DNA of 64,000 nt from Geosiphon pyriformis (GCA_016748015.1 JAAOMT010000760.1:634216-698215), one strand, 5' to 3'; shown: positions 1 to 14,131, counted from the stretch's first letter. A program made the numbers and translations. Notes: a model not told the origin generated them from the sequence alone.

Positions 1-2090
1 GCTACAATCATCATGAAATATATAAAATTGACATGATATATATTGCGATTCCAGTCAATTAAATTTGGAATACAATCTATTCCCAATTATATGTTCACTT
101 TTCTTTTCGATTGACGCATATAATGTCTTTTTAATTAATAATAAAGGTTCCCGAGTTTTAAATGAGCCACAATATATCATCATGTAGCCAAATTATAATC
201 GAATTTGTAGAGGGCTTTGGTCTTTTTATTGAAGGCCTTCTTCAAAAAAATAATTAATCTGCTTTTAACAACTTAATTAACTGATCAGGGAGTCAAAAAT
301 ATCAACACACATTTAGAATTTTTTTAATACACATGCCACCATCCAAGTAATGCACAATTAATTGAATTTGAGAAAAGATTTTAATTTTTCCATAAATTTG
401 GGTCTTACTGCTAAGAATTTATTTTTAAAAGTTGCTTTAGAAAGGCTTTTAAATTCTAGGAACAACTCATGATCGAATTCAGCTGGTTTTTGAAATGATA
501 TGACTGATTTTAAATTTTTATCTAACCAATTTTTAAGGTCTGATCAGCAATATGATATTTGGGCTTGTGATCCAATGATTAGAAATACAGTATCTTACGA
601 CTTCAGATCCTCGCTTTTAGAATATTAAGAAAGTGAGAAGATAAGGACACTTTCTTTGAAACATCCCAAAAACTGATTTTCATGATTACATTTGTTTCAG
701 ATGTGTCATTAATAGTATTTTTTGATGAAAATTTATGCTCACCTAAAATCCATTAAATATTTTGATCGATATTTCGATTTTCATTTTGAAATTGAAATTT
801 CTTCGCTCTTAATTTTTTTTTCTCTTTGAAAAACCTAAAAATCAATTCCACCAATTGCCACATATAAATGGTCAATATAGGAGCCGAGGTTTGACTAAGA
901 ATTTTTAACCTAAAAAATTACTTGGAGGTTAGAATCTATCAAAACAATCCCAGCTAGATGTAGAGCTCATAAATGAAACAACTAATTAATCATCAATTGG
1001 GATATCACACGTTTTAATAATCTTGGTTCCCTATTTTTACAGGGACAAACGACATTATCGGTGACTGAATTAAATTTTGTCATTTTGGCGTTTTAATTAC
1101 CTCCGGCTACAATACTAAATTGATTGGGCCCTATCCATGGTTGAAAAATTGACCAAAAGAATTCCCCACACAATTTATTTTGAGACACTTAATTAAGATC
1201 AATCGGCTGAAGAGAAACTAAATTTTATTAATTAAGAGCTTAACCCCTTGCATTTCCTAATATATTTGTGAGATCTTGGATTATTACTTTCTTAAATTTT
1301 GTGCATGAAATTCTTCAGCTGCATCTAAAGTGTCGATATTTGAAAATTTGAAAGTTTACAAAAGGTTATATTGGTGTTATAGGTTAACAGCAGTCTTTCG
1401 AGATAGATATTTGGTGAATCAGGGTTAGATTATTCGAACAAAGGAGCGTAGCTCGAGAGAAACTAGTTTCAAAGATATCCATCTTCAAAATTACAAATGA
1501 TCTTTGGTGATCTTAAGGTCTAGAAACAATCTGTTAAACAAAATAAGAATTCAATAATTCTCCAGCCGTTGAATCTTATGGTCAAAGAATATAAATATTT
1601 ATTAAAAAATAAATTTCTTTTAGCTATCAAATGGCTATTTATCTAATTAATTAAAATGGCTAATAAAGAGATCAAAAAATATAAAAAGCCAAGATAAAAA
1701 ATAGACAAAATCAAAACTCAAACCTTGAAAGGATTTATTCAAAGAATATGGGATTCAATTAAAATTATGTTTAAAACAACATGTCGAATTTTTGTCATCG
1801 TGTAAAAAATAATTTTGTCTAAAAAAGTTTGGAAATTGATTAATTGATTCAAAGTTCTAGAGTACCCAAAAATATTATGATGCTTCCTACCTTACAATCG
1901 AAAAACGTAATTAGCTTTGAAATTCATCTTAAAATCGATCGCGTGAAAATTACGTTCAGAAGTGTGGATGGCACGCAATGAAACGATATTTGGGAATTGG
2001 TTGAACTATTAATACTAAAAATTTGAATGCTATTAAATAGTTTTTTTGCTTCATGACAAAATAGATGGTAACTTTCATCTCACAAACTCA
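1..2090. other. Intergenic, nothing identified
   Basis: A+T-rich sequence downstream of the minus-strand gene that ends at 2091. All six frames are broken by stops and I see no promoter, tRNA or repeat structure that stands out. Composition is moderately A/T rich rather than the near-pure A/T of the blocks further on. Confidence 0.6.
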
Positions 2091-3152
2091 TTAAATCAAT
2101 CCGAAACCCATCGAAATCACTAAGCTTCCAAAAATTAAAACCATATTGGCTTCACAAAAACTTCTCACACCAAAATTAGACCTTTCAGGATTTTCTGGAA
2201 ACGGAATATTTGAACAATGTATTGGTAGATTTTCTTTCAAAGGTTCCAACAGCTCATCAACAGCTCTTGCAGCTTCCCCGGCTGGTGGTTTAATTCGTTT
2301 TACAAAGTTGATCCATAAATTCGAAATTTTTTGATATCCATCTGAACAAAGAATAGAATCTGGAAGAGCCAAGATTCTCAAATTTTTTTGATGTAAATAA
2401 GTGATTTGGGCGTTGGGTGGAGTTAGCTTTAACTCGATTTCAGTAGCAGCGTTCGAAGTTAGCTTTTGAAGATAAGATTGGGTTTGGTCTCGGATATCTA
2501 CTGCGCTGTAAACTAGTAAATTTCAAGGTAAACACAAGGTTGAATTTAATGAATGAATTTAGGGAAAAGGAAACTTTAATATAAAAAATTGATAATTTAA
2601 AAATAATTCACCTCCGTTTCGTATATGAGAACACATTCCTTGTCTCATCGGCATAGCCAGATAAAACAAACTCCACTCCTCGGCAATTGATCCTTCTAGT
2701 ATCAAACTATTTTTTCTTGCAATCGTCTCATTCCTTTTCAAATTACCACTCAAGATAGCTAAATCAGCTTCACATTCTTGTTGAATCTTCAACAACAAAT
2801 CTTGTAAAATATCTGTAGAACAAGGTTTTGTACATGCGATATCCAATTGTTTCGACAAATCGACATCATTAAAATCAATAACATCTAAGCCACGTTCAAA
2901 TATTGTATCATGACACCCGACTACCGATTGAATTGATTTTGAATCGAAAATTGTCTGTAAACAATTTGTGCATGGTGTGTTAATGTTGAAGTATGTTTCG
3001 CATGTTGATTCAGCATTTGATTGCCGTGTGGATACGTTAGAATTGATTAGAGAAGTTTTCGATTTTAAAATATAGTTTTCTGGGGATAAAAATAGGTATA
3101 GTAAAGTGACTATTAATAAAATTATTATTATCAAGACTCTTGATGTTTTCAT
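2091..3152 (-). CDS. Cysteine-rich secreted protein, probably GPI-anchored (paralog of 61555-62590)
   Basis: Two exons, 3152-2612 and 2500-2091, joined over a 111-nt GTGAAT...CAG intron (2611-2501, phase 1), give 316 residues. Residues 4-24 are strongly hydrophobic (a signal peptide or N-terminal anchor), followed by a C-x9-C-x2-C pattern (Cys51, 61, 64) and further spaced cysteines. The protein ends in a hydrophobic stretch (ANMVLIFGSLVISMGFGLI), as in GPI-anchor signals. The same intron phase and position, the FYL...CS element before the intron and the CSD-(C/G)-Y-x-K-(V/I)-S-N element after it recur in the gene at 61555-62590, so the two are diverged paralogs. A cell-wall or plasma-membrane surface role is inferred; no enzyme motif is visible. 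This copy has Gly where the paralog has the second Cys of its CSDC motif. The fungal DUF7729-type families are a possible match that I cannot verify. Confidence 0.8.
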
Positions 3153-6100
3153 TTTAGGTGAAATTATGGTCTTTGAAGAAAAAATCTCGTAACTCGTAAG
3201 AGCGAAAAATTATTAATACTTGAGAAGGTTCATAAACTTAGTATACTAGTTAAAAAATTAAACAACTTGTCTAGTGTAACCAATGTTGATTAAGTTTCCA
3301 TGGCCGTACACAATATTTTGATTTTCATTGGAATACAAAGATGTAATTTTTATTTGTACCTCTGTCATCTGGTCAGTAAATTAAGGAGTTTAAAAATTAC
3401 GTCCAATAAGAATGAGAATGATCCACATACTGTCATTAGAGGGAAAAAAAAGCTGGTCTGAGATGTTTATCCCCACTGTTTCCCCTGAATAGAAAGAGAA
3501 AGATTTTTCTTCTGATTTTGTTAAACTTATAGTTTAACATAGATTAATAAATTTATTAAGTTTAGAATAAGTTCAGAATATTATGGAAATAAAAGAAATC
3601 CACAGTTGTTTGGGGAATTGGAATATTATATTGTACAATGGAAGGTTTGCAGTAATTATCAGAATCGTGATCTTGATATCATTCTGCTAACAATTCTTTT
3701 TTGATTAGATGAGAAATCTGCATTCCTATTCCCTTTCAGGTCATTGAATGTTTGAAATAAATTTATTTTAGAGTTTTAAGGAAAGAGTACGAGTGCAAAT
3801 ACAAATTTAGAGCAATTTGAACTGGAAATGGAATGAGTTCAATGAGTAATCTTGTTAAAAAGTTTAAAAATTGGGATATTTTGAACACAATTTTTTATAT
3901 TTAGGACTTTGAAAAAAAGTCATTACTAATGTAAAACATAGTATGCTAGTTAAATTTAACTTTATAAAGATCACTAGTTTACTTTGGTGCTGATCCTTTT
4001 TCTATCAATAAATCCGGTTAAAGGAAAAGAGTTGCAATCAGCATTAAATTGCAAATCACAAATCGTACAATATAAAAGAAATTTTCGATTCAAATCAACA
4101 AAATCAAAAAATTTCACATGATAATCATACTCTTCGAAATATAAAAATTTTTTCATGAATAAAGCTTATTTAAATTGAATGTAAAAGAATGTTAACAAAA
4201 ATAATGTAAATAAATATTTTATGAAGGAAATCTAAAAAACTATAATTTTAATAAAAAATAGTTGCATATAAAAAATGAATTTAGCCAGTGAAAATAAGTT
4301 TCAGTCTGATCATTTTAATGTAAAATCTTATAATTTAAAGTTAAAAATGTATTTTATACTAATTTATTGTCAAGAAATATTAAATGTTATCTGTTTTATA
4401 AATATTTAAGAAATTCTAATATTTATATCTTTTTTAACATCAATAATAAGATGTATTTTATATCAATAATTTTTTTAATTTTTTATAAAAATTTAAGTAA
4501 TTTATTTTAAATGATTCAATAGCATATTAATTCCTTTTTAATAAAAATAATAAAATATTATTAACTTTTTAACAATATTTAATAATTCAAAATTTTTATA
4601 ATAAGAATTGATATTTTATTTAATTAGTATTAAAGAAATGTTCAAATTTTACATAGTAAAAAAATGTTAAGTTAAAAAGTTATTTCAATTTTACCATTTT
4701 TGATTCCATCAATCTTTTTAATTTCTTAATAAATTTTCTGAATTTAGCTTTTTTTCACAAAAACTGTTATATTGAATATACAATATCTATTAAAAGATCT
4801 GGACAAATTGAGTTTTAAATAGTAAATTAATTATATACAAAGTATTTTTCAATTCACAAATTTTGTTTACCTGAAATTCACAGCAAGAGCATCCTTTTCA
4901 TACTTTATATTTGAGTGATTACTCGTTTTTATTACATTAGGTTTAACATTAAATAAATTATTACAGATTCAATGTAACTTTATGTAATTCTATATTAAAA
5001 TATTTAATAGTTAAAAGTTTATGTTTCGAAATAAAATTTCGAAATTGTACCATTACATGTTGAAAATCGAATAAAACAAATTTCGGCAACCAGTTCTTGA
5101 ATTAAATAAATCTAATTTAGCCTCTACATTAATTAAAAACATGAATTGTGATAATTTTTCATCAAAATATGATCCAGCATGTATATAGCCTCTTAGGAAA
5201 CGAACTAAAGTAGGAAAAGTATAAACGGAAAAAATATCCACCTGAATCTCTATTTCGGTCCAATTTGACGCGAAAATTTGAGATATTCTACTAGTTGTTT
5301 TTTATTGATTAACGAAGTGTGGCCCAACCACTATCTATGTACATATAACTAAAACATTTTTGTCCTTCGGCTAGTCTTATCGAATATTTTTTCATACTTT
5401 TTGGATTTTATAGTGAGAAATATCTTCCTTCGAGATTGAGAATTTTATCATTAATGGGGAGGAAATATTTTTCGAACATGGTGGTATACTCGTCGAGTTT
5501 GGAGCAAAATTAGTAAAAAGCAATATTGATGAATTTTGAGTCATATGACAATAATCGGAACGAGTTGTTGCTTAGCGGTATATAAAGTTCTACAGCACCA
5601 TGGCGAAAAACAGATGGGGTGGGAGGTTCTCGATGAGCCGATAAAAATCAAAATCTAATTCCCGAAACGTTGGACAAGAGCATATCTAAAAATGAAATGG
5701 GGTAATTGGCATTCTTACACTACGGAGTGTTTCGGGTCCCCACACGCATATCAATTTTTACAATAATAGGAAATATTTTTGAGAACTAATGAATTAATCG
5801 GCGTTTTACTCGATTTAAATAGTTGGTTTTTCGTGTTTTGCTTTTTATTTCGCCATGACCTTTAATTTGAGGTGAATTTTTATGGGTTAAATTGTCACCA
5901 TTTGGATCCGTATTTCGGAATATAGTTACTCTAACAAGACCTATCAAAATTCATCATGTTCGAATTCAGATTTCAGAACTAGGTTTTCGGGAATGTATAA
6001 TGCCAAGTTCATAACAGTAGATGATATAACTGCGTTTGGATGAATGTGTAATAAATATTGGTCACCTTTAAGAACGGATTTACATGATCATACGATTGAC

Positions 6101-6240
6101 TGTCACAAATGCCAACTCAATTCATTCTCCATATTTGAATAGTTTGTAAGCTCCATTTTGGGTTAAGTTTTGCTTTTGCTTTTTTATGACCCTGGTGGAC
6201 CAATATTTTTTATTGATCGAATTTTTTCATAAAACTTTAA
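3153..6240. other. Intergenic, moderately A/T-rich
   Basis: Upstream region of the 3152 gene, then a long gene-poor stretch. Open frames of about 60 residues at 3974-4156 and 5053-5241 (both minus) have locally protein-like composition, but no homology that I recognise and no joinable exons, so I do not call them. A TATATAAAG motif at about 5579 precedes an ATG at 5599 whose frame closes after 14 codons. Nothing else is supported. Confidence 0.5.
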
Positions 6241-9200
6241 TGATAATGTGATTTTTTTCAATTGTATGTCAAAAGAAATACATTTGTCATGTATTTTTTG
6301 ATGGATAAATAATACAACTAATATAAATTATTTAATCATTTTTACTATTTGAATTATTTTATAAATCAATATTTTTTAAACCATTAAAATATTGGGACAA
6401 CAAATATTAAAATGAAAATAATTCTGTTGAAATTAGTTTATGAATACTAAATAGTTTTTGGACCTTATTCAAATAGTGATTCTACAATTTTTAATAAAAA
6501 CTTGAATTGTCTTTAATGTTTCTTTAAAATTTATTGTTGCGATTATTTTAATATTTTCAAATTCATTTTTAGTTGGATATTAACATCAAAAAAATTAAAA
6601 GTTAATTTGCAAACATTTAATGTAATTTTGATGAAGTGAACAAAAAAAATAATTTCAATAACTATTAATCTAAAATTTTAACTTGAAAAATATGTGTACA
6701 AACTGTATTTCATTTTTGAATTTGAACTTTTTTGTAAATGGTTAATTTTAATGTTTTTTTAAATATTTCTCAATTTTCTTAATAAAACTTGGCAAATATT
6801 AAATTTTTTGTGCTTTTTTGATAATCAATTAAATTGTTTCTTTTGGTATTCGCAAGTTTAAGAATTGGAAAATTTTATATATTTAGTCAAATTTATATTG
6901 TCTTTAGTTATTTTACTTTAACTTGTAACATAAAAGTAGTGCTCTTTGTAAAGCTGTTAAAATTTACCCCATTTTTTTTTATTAATTTGCTTTCTGGTTT
7001 AAAAACAATCTAATAAAAAATTTGAAGATTTTTAAAACTGGTTTTTCAACAAAGATCTACATTATTCATTTTTATAATTAAACTTATTTAAAAAAAAATT
7101 ACATTATTTTATTTTGATTATCTATTAACCGAAAATTTATTGAAAAAACAATTATTAAAAACAAATAATATTTTCTATTTAAAATTGCCAATTGGCATAT
7201 AGAATTATAATAGCTATGTTATATTTTGTTGACAATTACAAATTATTTTTTAATTTTCACATTCTTTTGAAAAGATTAATAACTCTGATTTTAAGATTAA
7301 TAAAATTAATTGAATATCTTACTTATTTAATTTTCAAGTTTTTTATTGTTATTCAACCACTGTTTCTTTTGCATTTTACTTTAACTTACAACAGCATTAT
7401 TTTAATTATTTATTTTTAATTAATACCATTTAATTTTAAATACTTAAACAATTAAACCTATATTTAAATAACCGCTTATCAATTAATTAAATCTTTTTAA
7501 AAAACAGAAAACAAAAGTTCTTATTTTTGAATTTTTTTTTAAAAAATTTAAAATTTATTATATTTAACTTATAACTGTTGTAGATAACAATATATTGTTA
7601 ACTTTTTAAGACATTCAAGTTCTTTTTAGTTAATAAAATAAAACACTAATTTTCACTATTTAAAAAAATGTCCACACTTAATTAAATAATTGAAATTTTT
7701 TTAAAAAGCCACTAATATAATACTTTTTTTACTGCACAATTTAAAAAATAATTAAAATAAGATATTAAAAACTTTGGTAAAATTGTAAATAAATATTTCA
7801 AAACAATCAGAGAGTTAATCAAGTAAATAGACTTTAAAAAAAACTAAACTAAAAACCAAAATTTATTTTTTCAAAAAAATTAAAAATTAACATTATGTAT
7901 TATTTGTCATTTGTCGTTTTAAAAATAATTTGATTTTAATATAATTATTAACTTTATTAATAAATTAAAAATAATTAAAAAATGCACTTAAAAAACTTAT
8001 TTTTACTTTTAGCTTGTTTTATTTTTGATTTTACTTTTTAAATGGCTGTCACATTTTTCGTTGCCAAAACTTAAAGATTTTAACTAACAATTAATTAATA
8101 AATTATTAAAATATCTTGCCATATTATTAAAACTATTGGTTTAAACTGTTTAAAAACCAAATAAAAATTTTGATATAAATAATCACAACAACTGTTTTTT
8201 GATTTTTAGACCAAAAAATTGTGATTTTTTTAATTTACTATTGTAGTACAAATACTGATTACATTTTAAGATATTCTAATAATTTACCGATTTCTATACC
8301 AATTTTTTAAAACAATAAATAATGCCAACAATTAAACACATAATCAAATCAATTTTGATTTTTGTGAAAAAAATTGCTTTGTTTAAAATTTAACATATCA
8401 ATTTATAAATTAATAAATATATTTTTTAAGACTAAAAATACAATCTAAAAAAAATTTATATATTTGTTTTAACTAATAAATATCTAAAGATAGAATAGTT
8501 AATAAACCAATAATTATACAAAATTAAAGAAAACCAAAGTATTTTATTGTTAAGTAAAAAAGAAATTTTTAAAAATCAGAATTTTCTGAAATTATACAAA
8601 TATTTAATTTTATTTTGTATTAAAATTTATTTTTGGTCAATTAATAACACATTTACAGTTTCAAAAACATTTAGAAAATTTTTAATTTGCATAAAAAATA
8701 CCAAAATAAACCAATTATTTTGCCAAAATGTTTTAGCAAATAACAATAATAATATTTTTTTGATTTTTAATACTAAAGTGGCCAATTACTTTATAAATTT
8801 AATTTTAAACAGTTAATTATTAAAAGCATTATTATCAAATATTTTTCAAAAACAATTCAACCTAATCAATATTTAATGTTTTATACAAGTCTTAAAATTG
8901 ACAAAACCATATTTTTTTCCATTAATAAAATATATATTGAAATTATGATAAAAATATTCAACGCCAAAGTTTATATAATCATAATTAAAAAGAGAATTTA
9001 CTTAAAAAAAATCAATTAAATAAGTGAGTTATTTAATTAGTATAATTAATTTTAGAATTGAAAAATATGTTGTAATTTTTAAAATTTAATATCAATATTA
9101 TGTGTTATTTAATAATTGATTATTCAATTGTGATCTTTTATTCTAAAATGTTTAAAGCAAAAAAATTAAGTATAAAATTAATAAATATGAATTAGTGCTA

Positions 9201-10250
9201 CTAATACTTGGATAGTTAAATAATTTTCTACAGTTTTGTTTATATAGTTATAAAAAGAAACAAATAATCAAGTTTATAACTAAATTAATAATTTGATCAA
9301 TAATAATTAAATTAATAATTAAGTTAATAATCAACTCAACAAGCAAAGAATTAATTAAATAATAATTAAGTTAATAAAATAAAGTGGCTAAATATATAAC
9401 ATTTATAATTAATAGATGATTAAAATAATTAAAAATAAATATTTGGGATTGAAAGTTTATTCATTAATATTTTGCTGTATTATACGTGAATTTTTTTTTG
9501 AAAATTCAAATTCAAATTTCTCTTTTTCATTTTAAAAATTTCAAGTTTTTTCCCAGTGATAAGACAAAATTATTTTTTATTAGTTTAAATCATAAAGCAT
9601 TAAAACAAAAAACTAAATTTCAAATCTTATATTCAAATATTTAACATAATATTTTTATTTGTCATAATCTGACAAATTAACATTAAAAAACTATTGTACA
9701 ACATTTTTTTAAACAATTATTTAAAATAATAAGAAATTTTCAGTTTTGTATTTTTATTGCCAATAAAATAATACCTACTATAATAAATAAAAAACATGAA
9801 TAAAACAACAATTATACTTAATATGGCAATAATTTCTGGAGATTTGATCTTACAACTTTAATTATTACATGTAACTTTTAAAAATTCTTTTTGAAGCTGA
9901 AATAATTACATGAATATTTATAATTTTTATGTATGTTATTTTATTTTTATACAAATTTTTTATATTGATAATGAATGGATGTTAAATTCAATTAGGAAAT
10001 ATATTTTTTCTGGCAAAATTAAACAGCCATTTTATAAAATGGTTGCCAAATGAATGAATCTGAAGAAAATTTTTAGTTAATTTTTCACACATACAATTTA
10101 ATAATACTAATACTATTGAAATCAAGAAAATGAAATAATATATAATAATAATAGTGAAAGTTACTATGAAAATGAAAAGATATATATTAATAATTTGAAG
10201 GATTAAATATGTCCCAATAATCATAAAAAGATATCCGGGTCTTTTATAAA
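6241..10250. other. Extreme A/T block
   Basis: Four kilobases made almost only of A and T with short homopolymer runs. Every long frame (for example 7192-7419, 8547-8816, 9988-10224) encodes only Ile/Phe/Leu/Lys/Asn-type residues expected from A/T composition, so I treat none as genes. A decayed dispersed repeat sits at 9225-9420. The block resembles the A/T-mutated mobile-element deposits known in several fungi; that origin is inference. Confidence 0.7.
9225..9420 (+). repeat. Dispersed repeat, decayed copy 1
   Basis: Starts with a gttttgtttatatag element followed by internally repetitive units of the form aattaataatyaagtyaa. The same order of elements is seen at 16865-17060 and, less A/T-shifted, at 21755-21905, with a shorter piece at 24290-24365. 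Similarity was judged by eye only. No coding capacity. Confidence 0.45.
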
Positions 10251-10497
10251 ATATGATAAATTATAATTTAAATAATAATACACAGGTATTTTAAATAAAT
10301 TTCACATAGTGTACCCAGCCTTTAATCATCGGGGATTATAGATGTGAACAACGATTTCTGTGAATCTGAAGATCGTTCATTTTTATTCCTACACTGCATT
10401 AAAAAGCTTTAAAACGAAGACACAGTTCATTGGAAGCACAATCAACGTTTGGGTTAACAGAGTCACCATGCATAATAAATTAAACGAGATATATAAA

Positions 10498-10590
10498 TTT
10501 TCAATTGTTTTATAAAATTTATTTTATTTAGCTTTCAATTTTTTTATAAAATTTATTTTATTTAGCTTTCAATTTTTTTATAAATTTCAA
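10498..10590. repeat. 34-35 bp tandem repeat, about 2.6 units
   Basis: Units beginning tttcaattttttt and ending ttttatttagc start at about 10498, 10533 and 10567. The third unit is truncated. Non-coding and A/T rich. Confidence 0.8.
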
Positions 10591-12686
10591 TTTATTCAAT
10601 CCCAAAATATTCATAAAGTTTAGCTTTTTTTCAATTTTTTGGCTTTTAGAGAAACAATAAAATTCTTTAATATTATGAGAAATAATTTATTTTTTTAAAA
10701 ATTAATTCATCAATTAAAAGTCTGAAATTTCAAATGTTTTTTTAAAAATTTATATTATTCAAATTTTAGAAAAAAACAAATACTAATCAAAACTTGAGTT
10801 TATTTTTTAGTCTCAATTAAATTTTTTTTCTTCTTCCTTCTGCTGAATAGATAGTTTGTAAAAATTCGATTCAATTAATAAAATTTTTTTCTAATCAAAT
10901 TTTGATTTATCATTTTTGTTCCTACTTGTTCATTTTCGAAAGCTAGTTAGGAAAGTTTGAGTAAAAGATTACCTTTGTCTTTCAACATAATGTAAACAAG
11001 TTCTAATTTCTTTGCCTGAAACATTTAGTAAAAAAATTTGACATAATAATATGTCACATTTAAGTTTTACTATAATATAAGAAATGTTTTAAATTGGTTT
11101 TAGCCGTTAAAAATTTTTCTTTGAAATTTTGGGTCACTAAAAACCAACAAAAGTAGTGCTGATTGCACATCTATATTTGAAATGAAAATTTAAAATTTTC
11201 AAAAACTCAAAGATTCAACCCGTACTAATTTAGGAATATTGTGAAACAATTTTTTGATCTTTTGATTCCCTAATGTTGAAAAGAATATGACTATTCTTTT
11301 TGTACGCTAGAAACAAACATCAAACACACTACCTGATCCTACCTGAATCTAAAGACGATATACCCACGGCATAAAACAATCTTGTTTATCTTTATTAGAT
11401 CCCGAGCCTTAAAAATTTTTCGAAAAAGGCACCGAAATCGGCAAGTGGAAGGCTGGATTTTTTTAGTTTGATATCTTTAAATCTATATTATAGCGATCTT
11501 GGTAATTTAAAGCTGTCATTAAAATAATCCAAAATGGAAAATTTCGACTTCAATCTTGATTTATTTGGTTTGTTTGTTAGAGCAACTTACCTATTTCCTC
11601 TAGTAAGACTTTTCATATCTTTTAAAGGGTTAAAAAGATTGCGCCACAACGATTTTTGTCAGCATATATGCATTACGAAGATTAACAAAATAGTTTCTCT
11701 AATTTACCTTTTGAAAAAAAAACAAAGAGAATGTTTGTCTTTCCAGTGTAAAAAGGCGACGAAGGTATTGTCAATAAAGTTCTATTAAATTAAATAATTA
11801 TTGAAAATTTTTATCTAAAAGCTTTTTAAGAAAGATCTGGTATTTTATCATTGTTAAATAAAAATTTGGATTTTCTTTTTTATTAGATATATATAGGATT
11901 ATTTAAATACAAATATTTGAAAACAAAATTATCAAAAAACTGCACCCAATTACCTTTAGTCTATATTCTTTATTCCTTTATAGAATATTCTATAGGTATT
12001 ATAATCAAAAATACTAAAAATATAAAATCACATGAGAGAGGTATTTTATTTTGGAAAAATTTATAGGATTAAAATTTTTCTCAAACCATTCTATTCACTT
12101 TTAACCTGAATCAGGATTAAAAAGTGTTTCTCCTTTAAAAAATGTCTTTTTTAAACATTTTAAGGATGAAATCGCGGAGTCAAAGAGTTATGATAATCAA
12201 AAGAGTAATTAATTTACATATTTGATAATGTATGGGAAGTAATTTATTATGGGGGTCAAGTTTATAAATTGTGCCAATGTGACAAATATCGTGTTAATCA
12301 AAGAGTCAAATATTTATGATATTTAACTTTTTAATTGAGAATTTTTCACAATTAAGGTTAGCACGCGATTTGCCCCTCATTTGATGAAATTTTTCACAAA
12401 CAGGTAAATACTTCAAAAAATAACACCGTTTTACAAGTTTACTAACTTTTTGAGGTTTTTAATAATCACATCTTTTTTCTTTGTCCTGTTTAGAGAAATT
12501 TTGATCAAGAATTTTACCTCCACATCTAAAGCTGGTCATTCAATTTCGCCCAGTTACATATTAATGCACCATGCATTCTAAAATGTCAAACTTTATTTTT
12601 TTGTAATAATTTAACATTTATACTTTCACTTTTGTATTACTAGACATAATCTGGCATTTAATTTTTGCCGAATGCATTCTTGAAGA

Positions 12687-12725
12687 TTGGTTGGTTTGTT
12701 GGTTAGTTGGTTGTTTTGTTGGTTA
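12687..12725. repeat. GGTT-rich imperfect repeat
   Basis: A run of GGTTGGTTTGTTGGTTAGTT-type units on the plus strand, G/T only, about 39 bp. It stands out from the A/T background. Function unknown. Confidence 0.7.
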
Positions 12726-12985
12726 GCAAATCAAGATTAATTCCTTTTAAGCAGATTCATTAAAAAGTGTCCAAAGAAATTGTTTCCAAGAATTAGCGAT
12801 GAAATAGTACAACTAGGTATTCAAAGGTAATTTTAGAAAATGTAATTTTTTCTTTCTATCTAAATTTAGGCCAACAAAATCATTGTCTAACAAGATGAAG
12901 TTTAGAAGAAAAAGAAAAAATTTGTTTAGATGTGTAATCTTAAACGATGGAAATTTTTTTTTTATTCATTCTATTACAACCAACA

Positions 12986-13011
12986 TACACATACACACAC
13001 ACACACAGACA
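12986..13011. repeat. CA microsatellite
   Basis: Alternating C/A with a few interruptions (atacacatacacacac...). Simple repeat about 640 bp upstream of the gene starting at 13652. Confidence 0.85.
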
Positions 13012-13555
13012 CATTACTTACGCCATGCATAATTGGCGTCTATATTTAAAGTTAGGTTATAGTGAAATGAAAATTTTTCGGGATTTCTAAACTCTATTCT
13101 TTTTTCTTTTTTCTTTTTTTTTTTCTGAAAAAAATAAAAAAAGTTGACTTTGAAAAATGTTGCACTAATTTAATTAGAGGTATCCCAAATACACAAGAAT
13201 ATTCGTTTTTTTGTGCATTCTTAATTAGGCCATGATTAATTGGTCAATAATAATATAGGTGGTACATTAAAAAATTTTTAGCTTTATCATTGATCACAAT
13301 AATAGGCTTACTGACAGAATACCAAAGATGATCAATAACCGGTTACGGACGAGATATAAAATCAACAATAAGGACTTTCAAGGGGGGAACAAAATTTACG
13401 GGGTCACAATCTTTTGGTAGGTGGTTAGTTTTGTTATGTTATGTCATGTCATTTGTAAACTGTTCTATTTCGGGAATTTTTTTGGTTAGATGATTTAATG
13501 CGTAACTACTACGTTACTATCAGATATCTTTTGAACTAGATATTTTTCAATTCTT

Positions 13556-13567
13556 TATAAATATAAG
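13556..13567 (+). promoter_or_regulatory. TATA-box candidate
   Basis: TATAAATATAAG lies 85-96 bp upstream of the ATG at 13652, in a stretch otherwise free of start codons. It supports transcription of that gene on the plus strand. Confidence 0.5.
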
Positions 13568-13651
13568 AGTGGCCACATCTCCTTTTACCCTAGAAACAAT
13601 AAATAATTTTTTTAATAAGGATTAAAATTAATTTTATAAACGACTTTTAAA

Positions 13652-14131
13652 ATGGCAACAAATTTTTTCTCAAGTTGGTACGAACGAAGTGTTTGCAAAC
13701 GAAAGGCACGAAACCAAATTAACAACAACAACAACAACAAACAAAATAACTATAACGAATCTAATCACTCAAACCATGTTCATTCATTAATGTTTACTTC
13801 AACACCTACTTCCCGTGAAATTTTAACCTTGGCACAAGTCACTGTTCATTCATTACAAAAAAATCTCGTCTACGATCTTGAAATCAAAGCACTGACTTCA
13901 AGTGGTCAAATATTATTACCAGAGTCTACCTCAGATCAACAAATTTTTAAACGTCGTTTAAGAAGTACAAGTTTTCGAAGCTTTGGAACAGAAAATTCTG
14001 GTTCTCCCAGTAGTGAAAGTACTTTATCAACTTATGGTTCTTACTCTGACAATGAAGAATTAAACCAATTCTCTGAGCGTGATGAACGACTTCGAATTGT
14101 TTTTGATGACTTTGATTACTCGGATTGTTAA
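13652..14131 (+). CDS. Hypothetical Asn/Ser-rich protein, 159 aa, intronless
   Basis: A single uninterrupted frame from an AAAATGG start to TAA, with a TATA candidate upstream. Composition differs clearly from the background. A basic N-terminus (residues 11-22, CKRKARNQ) is followed by a poly-Asn stretch encoded by an AAC microsatellite. Then comes an ordered-looking segment (REILTLAQVTVHSLQKNLVYD, two helices by eye), a Ser-rich low-complexity region, and an acidic C-terminus ending DDFDYSDC. No catalytic motif, signal peptide or membrane segment is present. I do not recognise a family; small unannotated proteins of this style are common in Mucoromycota. A nuclear or cytosolic regulatory role would be a guess. 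Confidence 0.75.
   Translation: MATNFFSSWYERSVCKRKARNQINNNNNNKQNNYNESNHSNHVHSLMFTSTPTSREILTLAQVTVHSLQKNLVYDLEIKALTSSGQILLPESTSDQQIFKRRLRSTSFRSFGTENSGSPSSESTLSTYGSYSDNEELNQFSERDERLRIVFDDFDYSDC

Larger units (their letters stand above)
10251..13555. other. Intergenic with simple repeats
   Basis: No gene supported. It contains a 34-35 bp tandem repeat (10498-10590), a GGTT-rich stretch (12687-12725) and a CA microsatellite (12986-13011). An 84-codon frame at 11534-11788 has a good AAAATGG start context, but its body is A/T-composition-like after about 12 codons. A poly-pyrimidine tract lies at 13098-13126. Confidence 0.55.

Noticed and set aside
3974-5241. Two minus-strand frames of about 60 codons (3974-4156, 5053-5241)
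   Set aside because: Composition is suggestive, but no exon joining, TATA element or recognised family was found.
7192-10224. Several frames of 75-90 codons in the A/T block (7192-7419, 8547-8816, 9988-10224)
   Set aside because: Residue content is just Ile, Phe, Leu, Lys, Asn and Tyr, as expected from A/T-only DNA. No start context, promoter or domain.
11534-11788. 84-codon frame with good ATG context
   Set aside because: Only the first dozen residues look protein-like. No promoter, family or splice partner.
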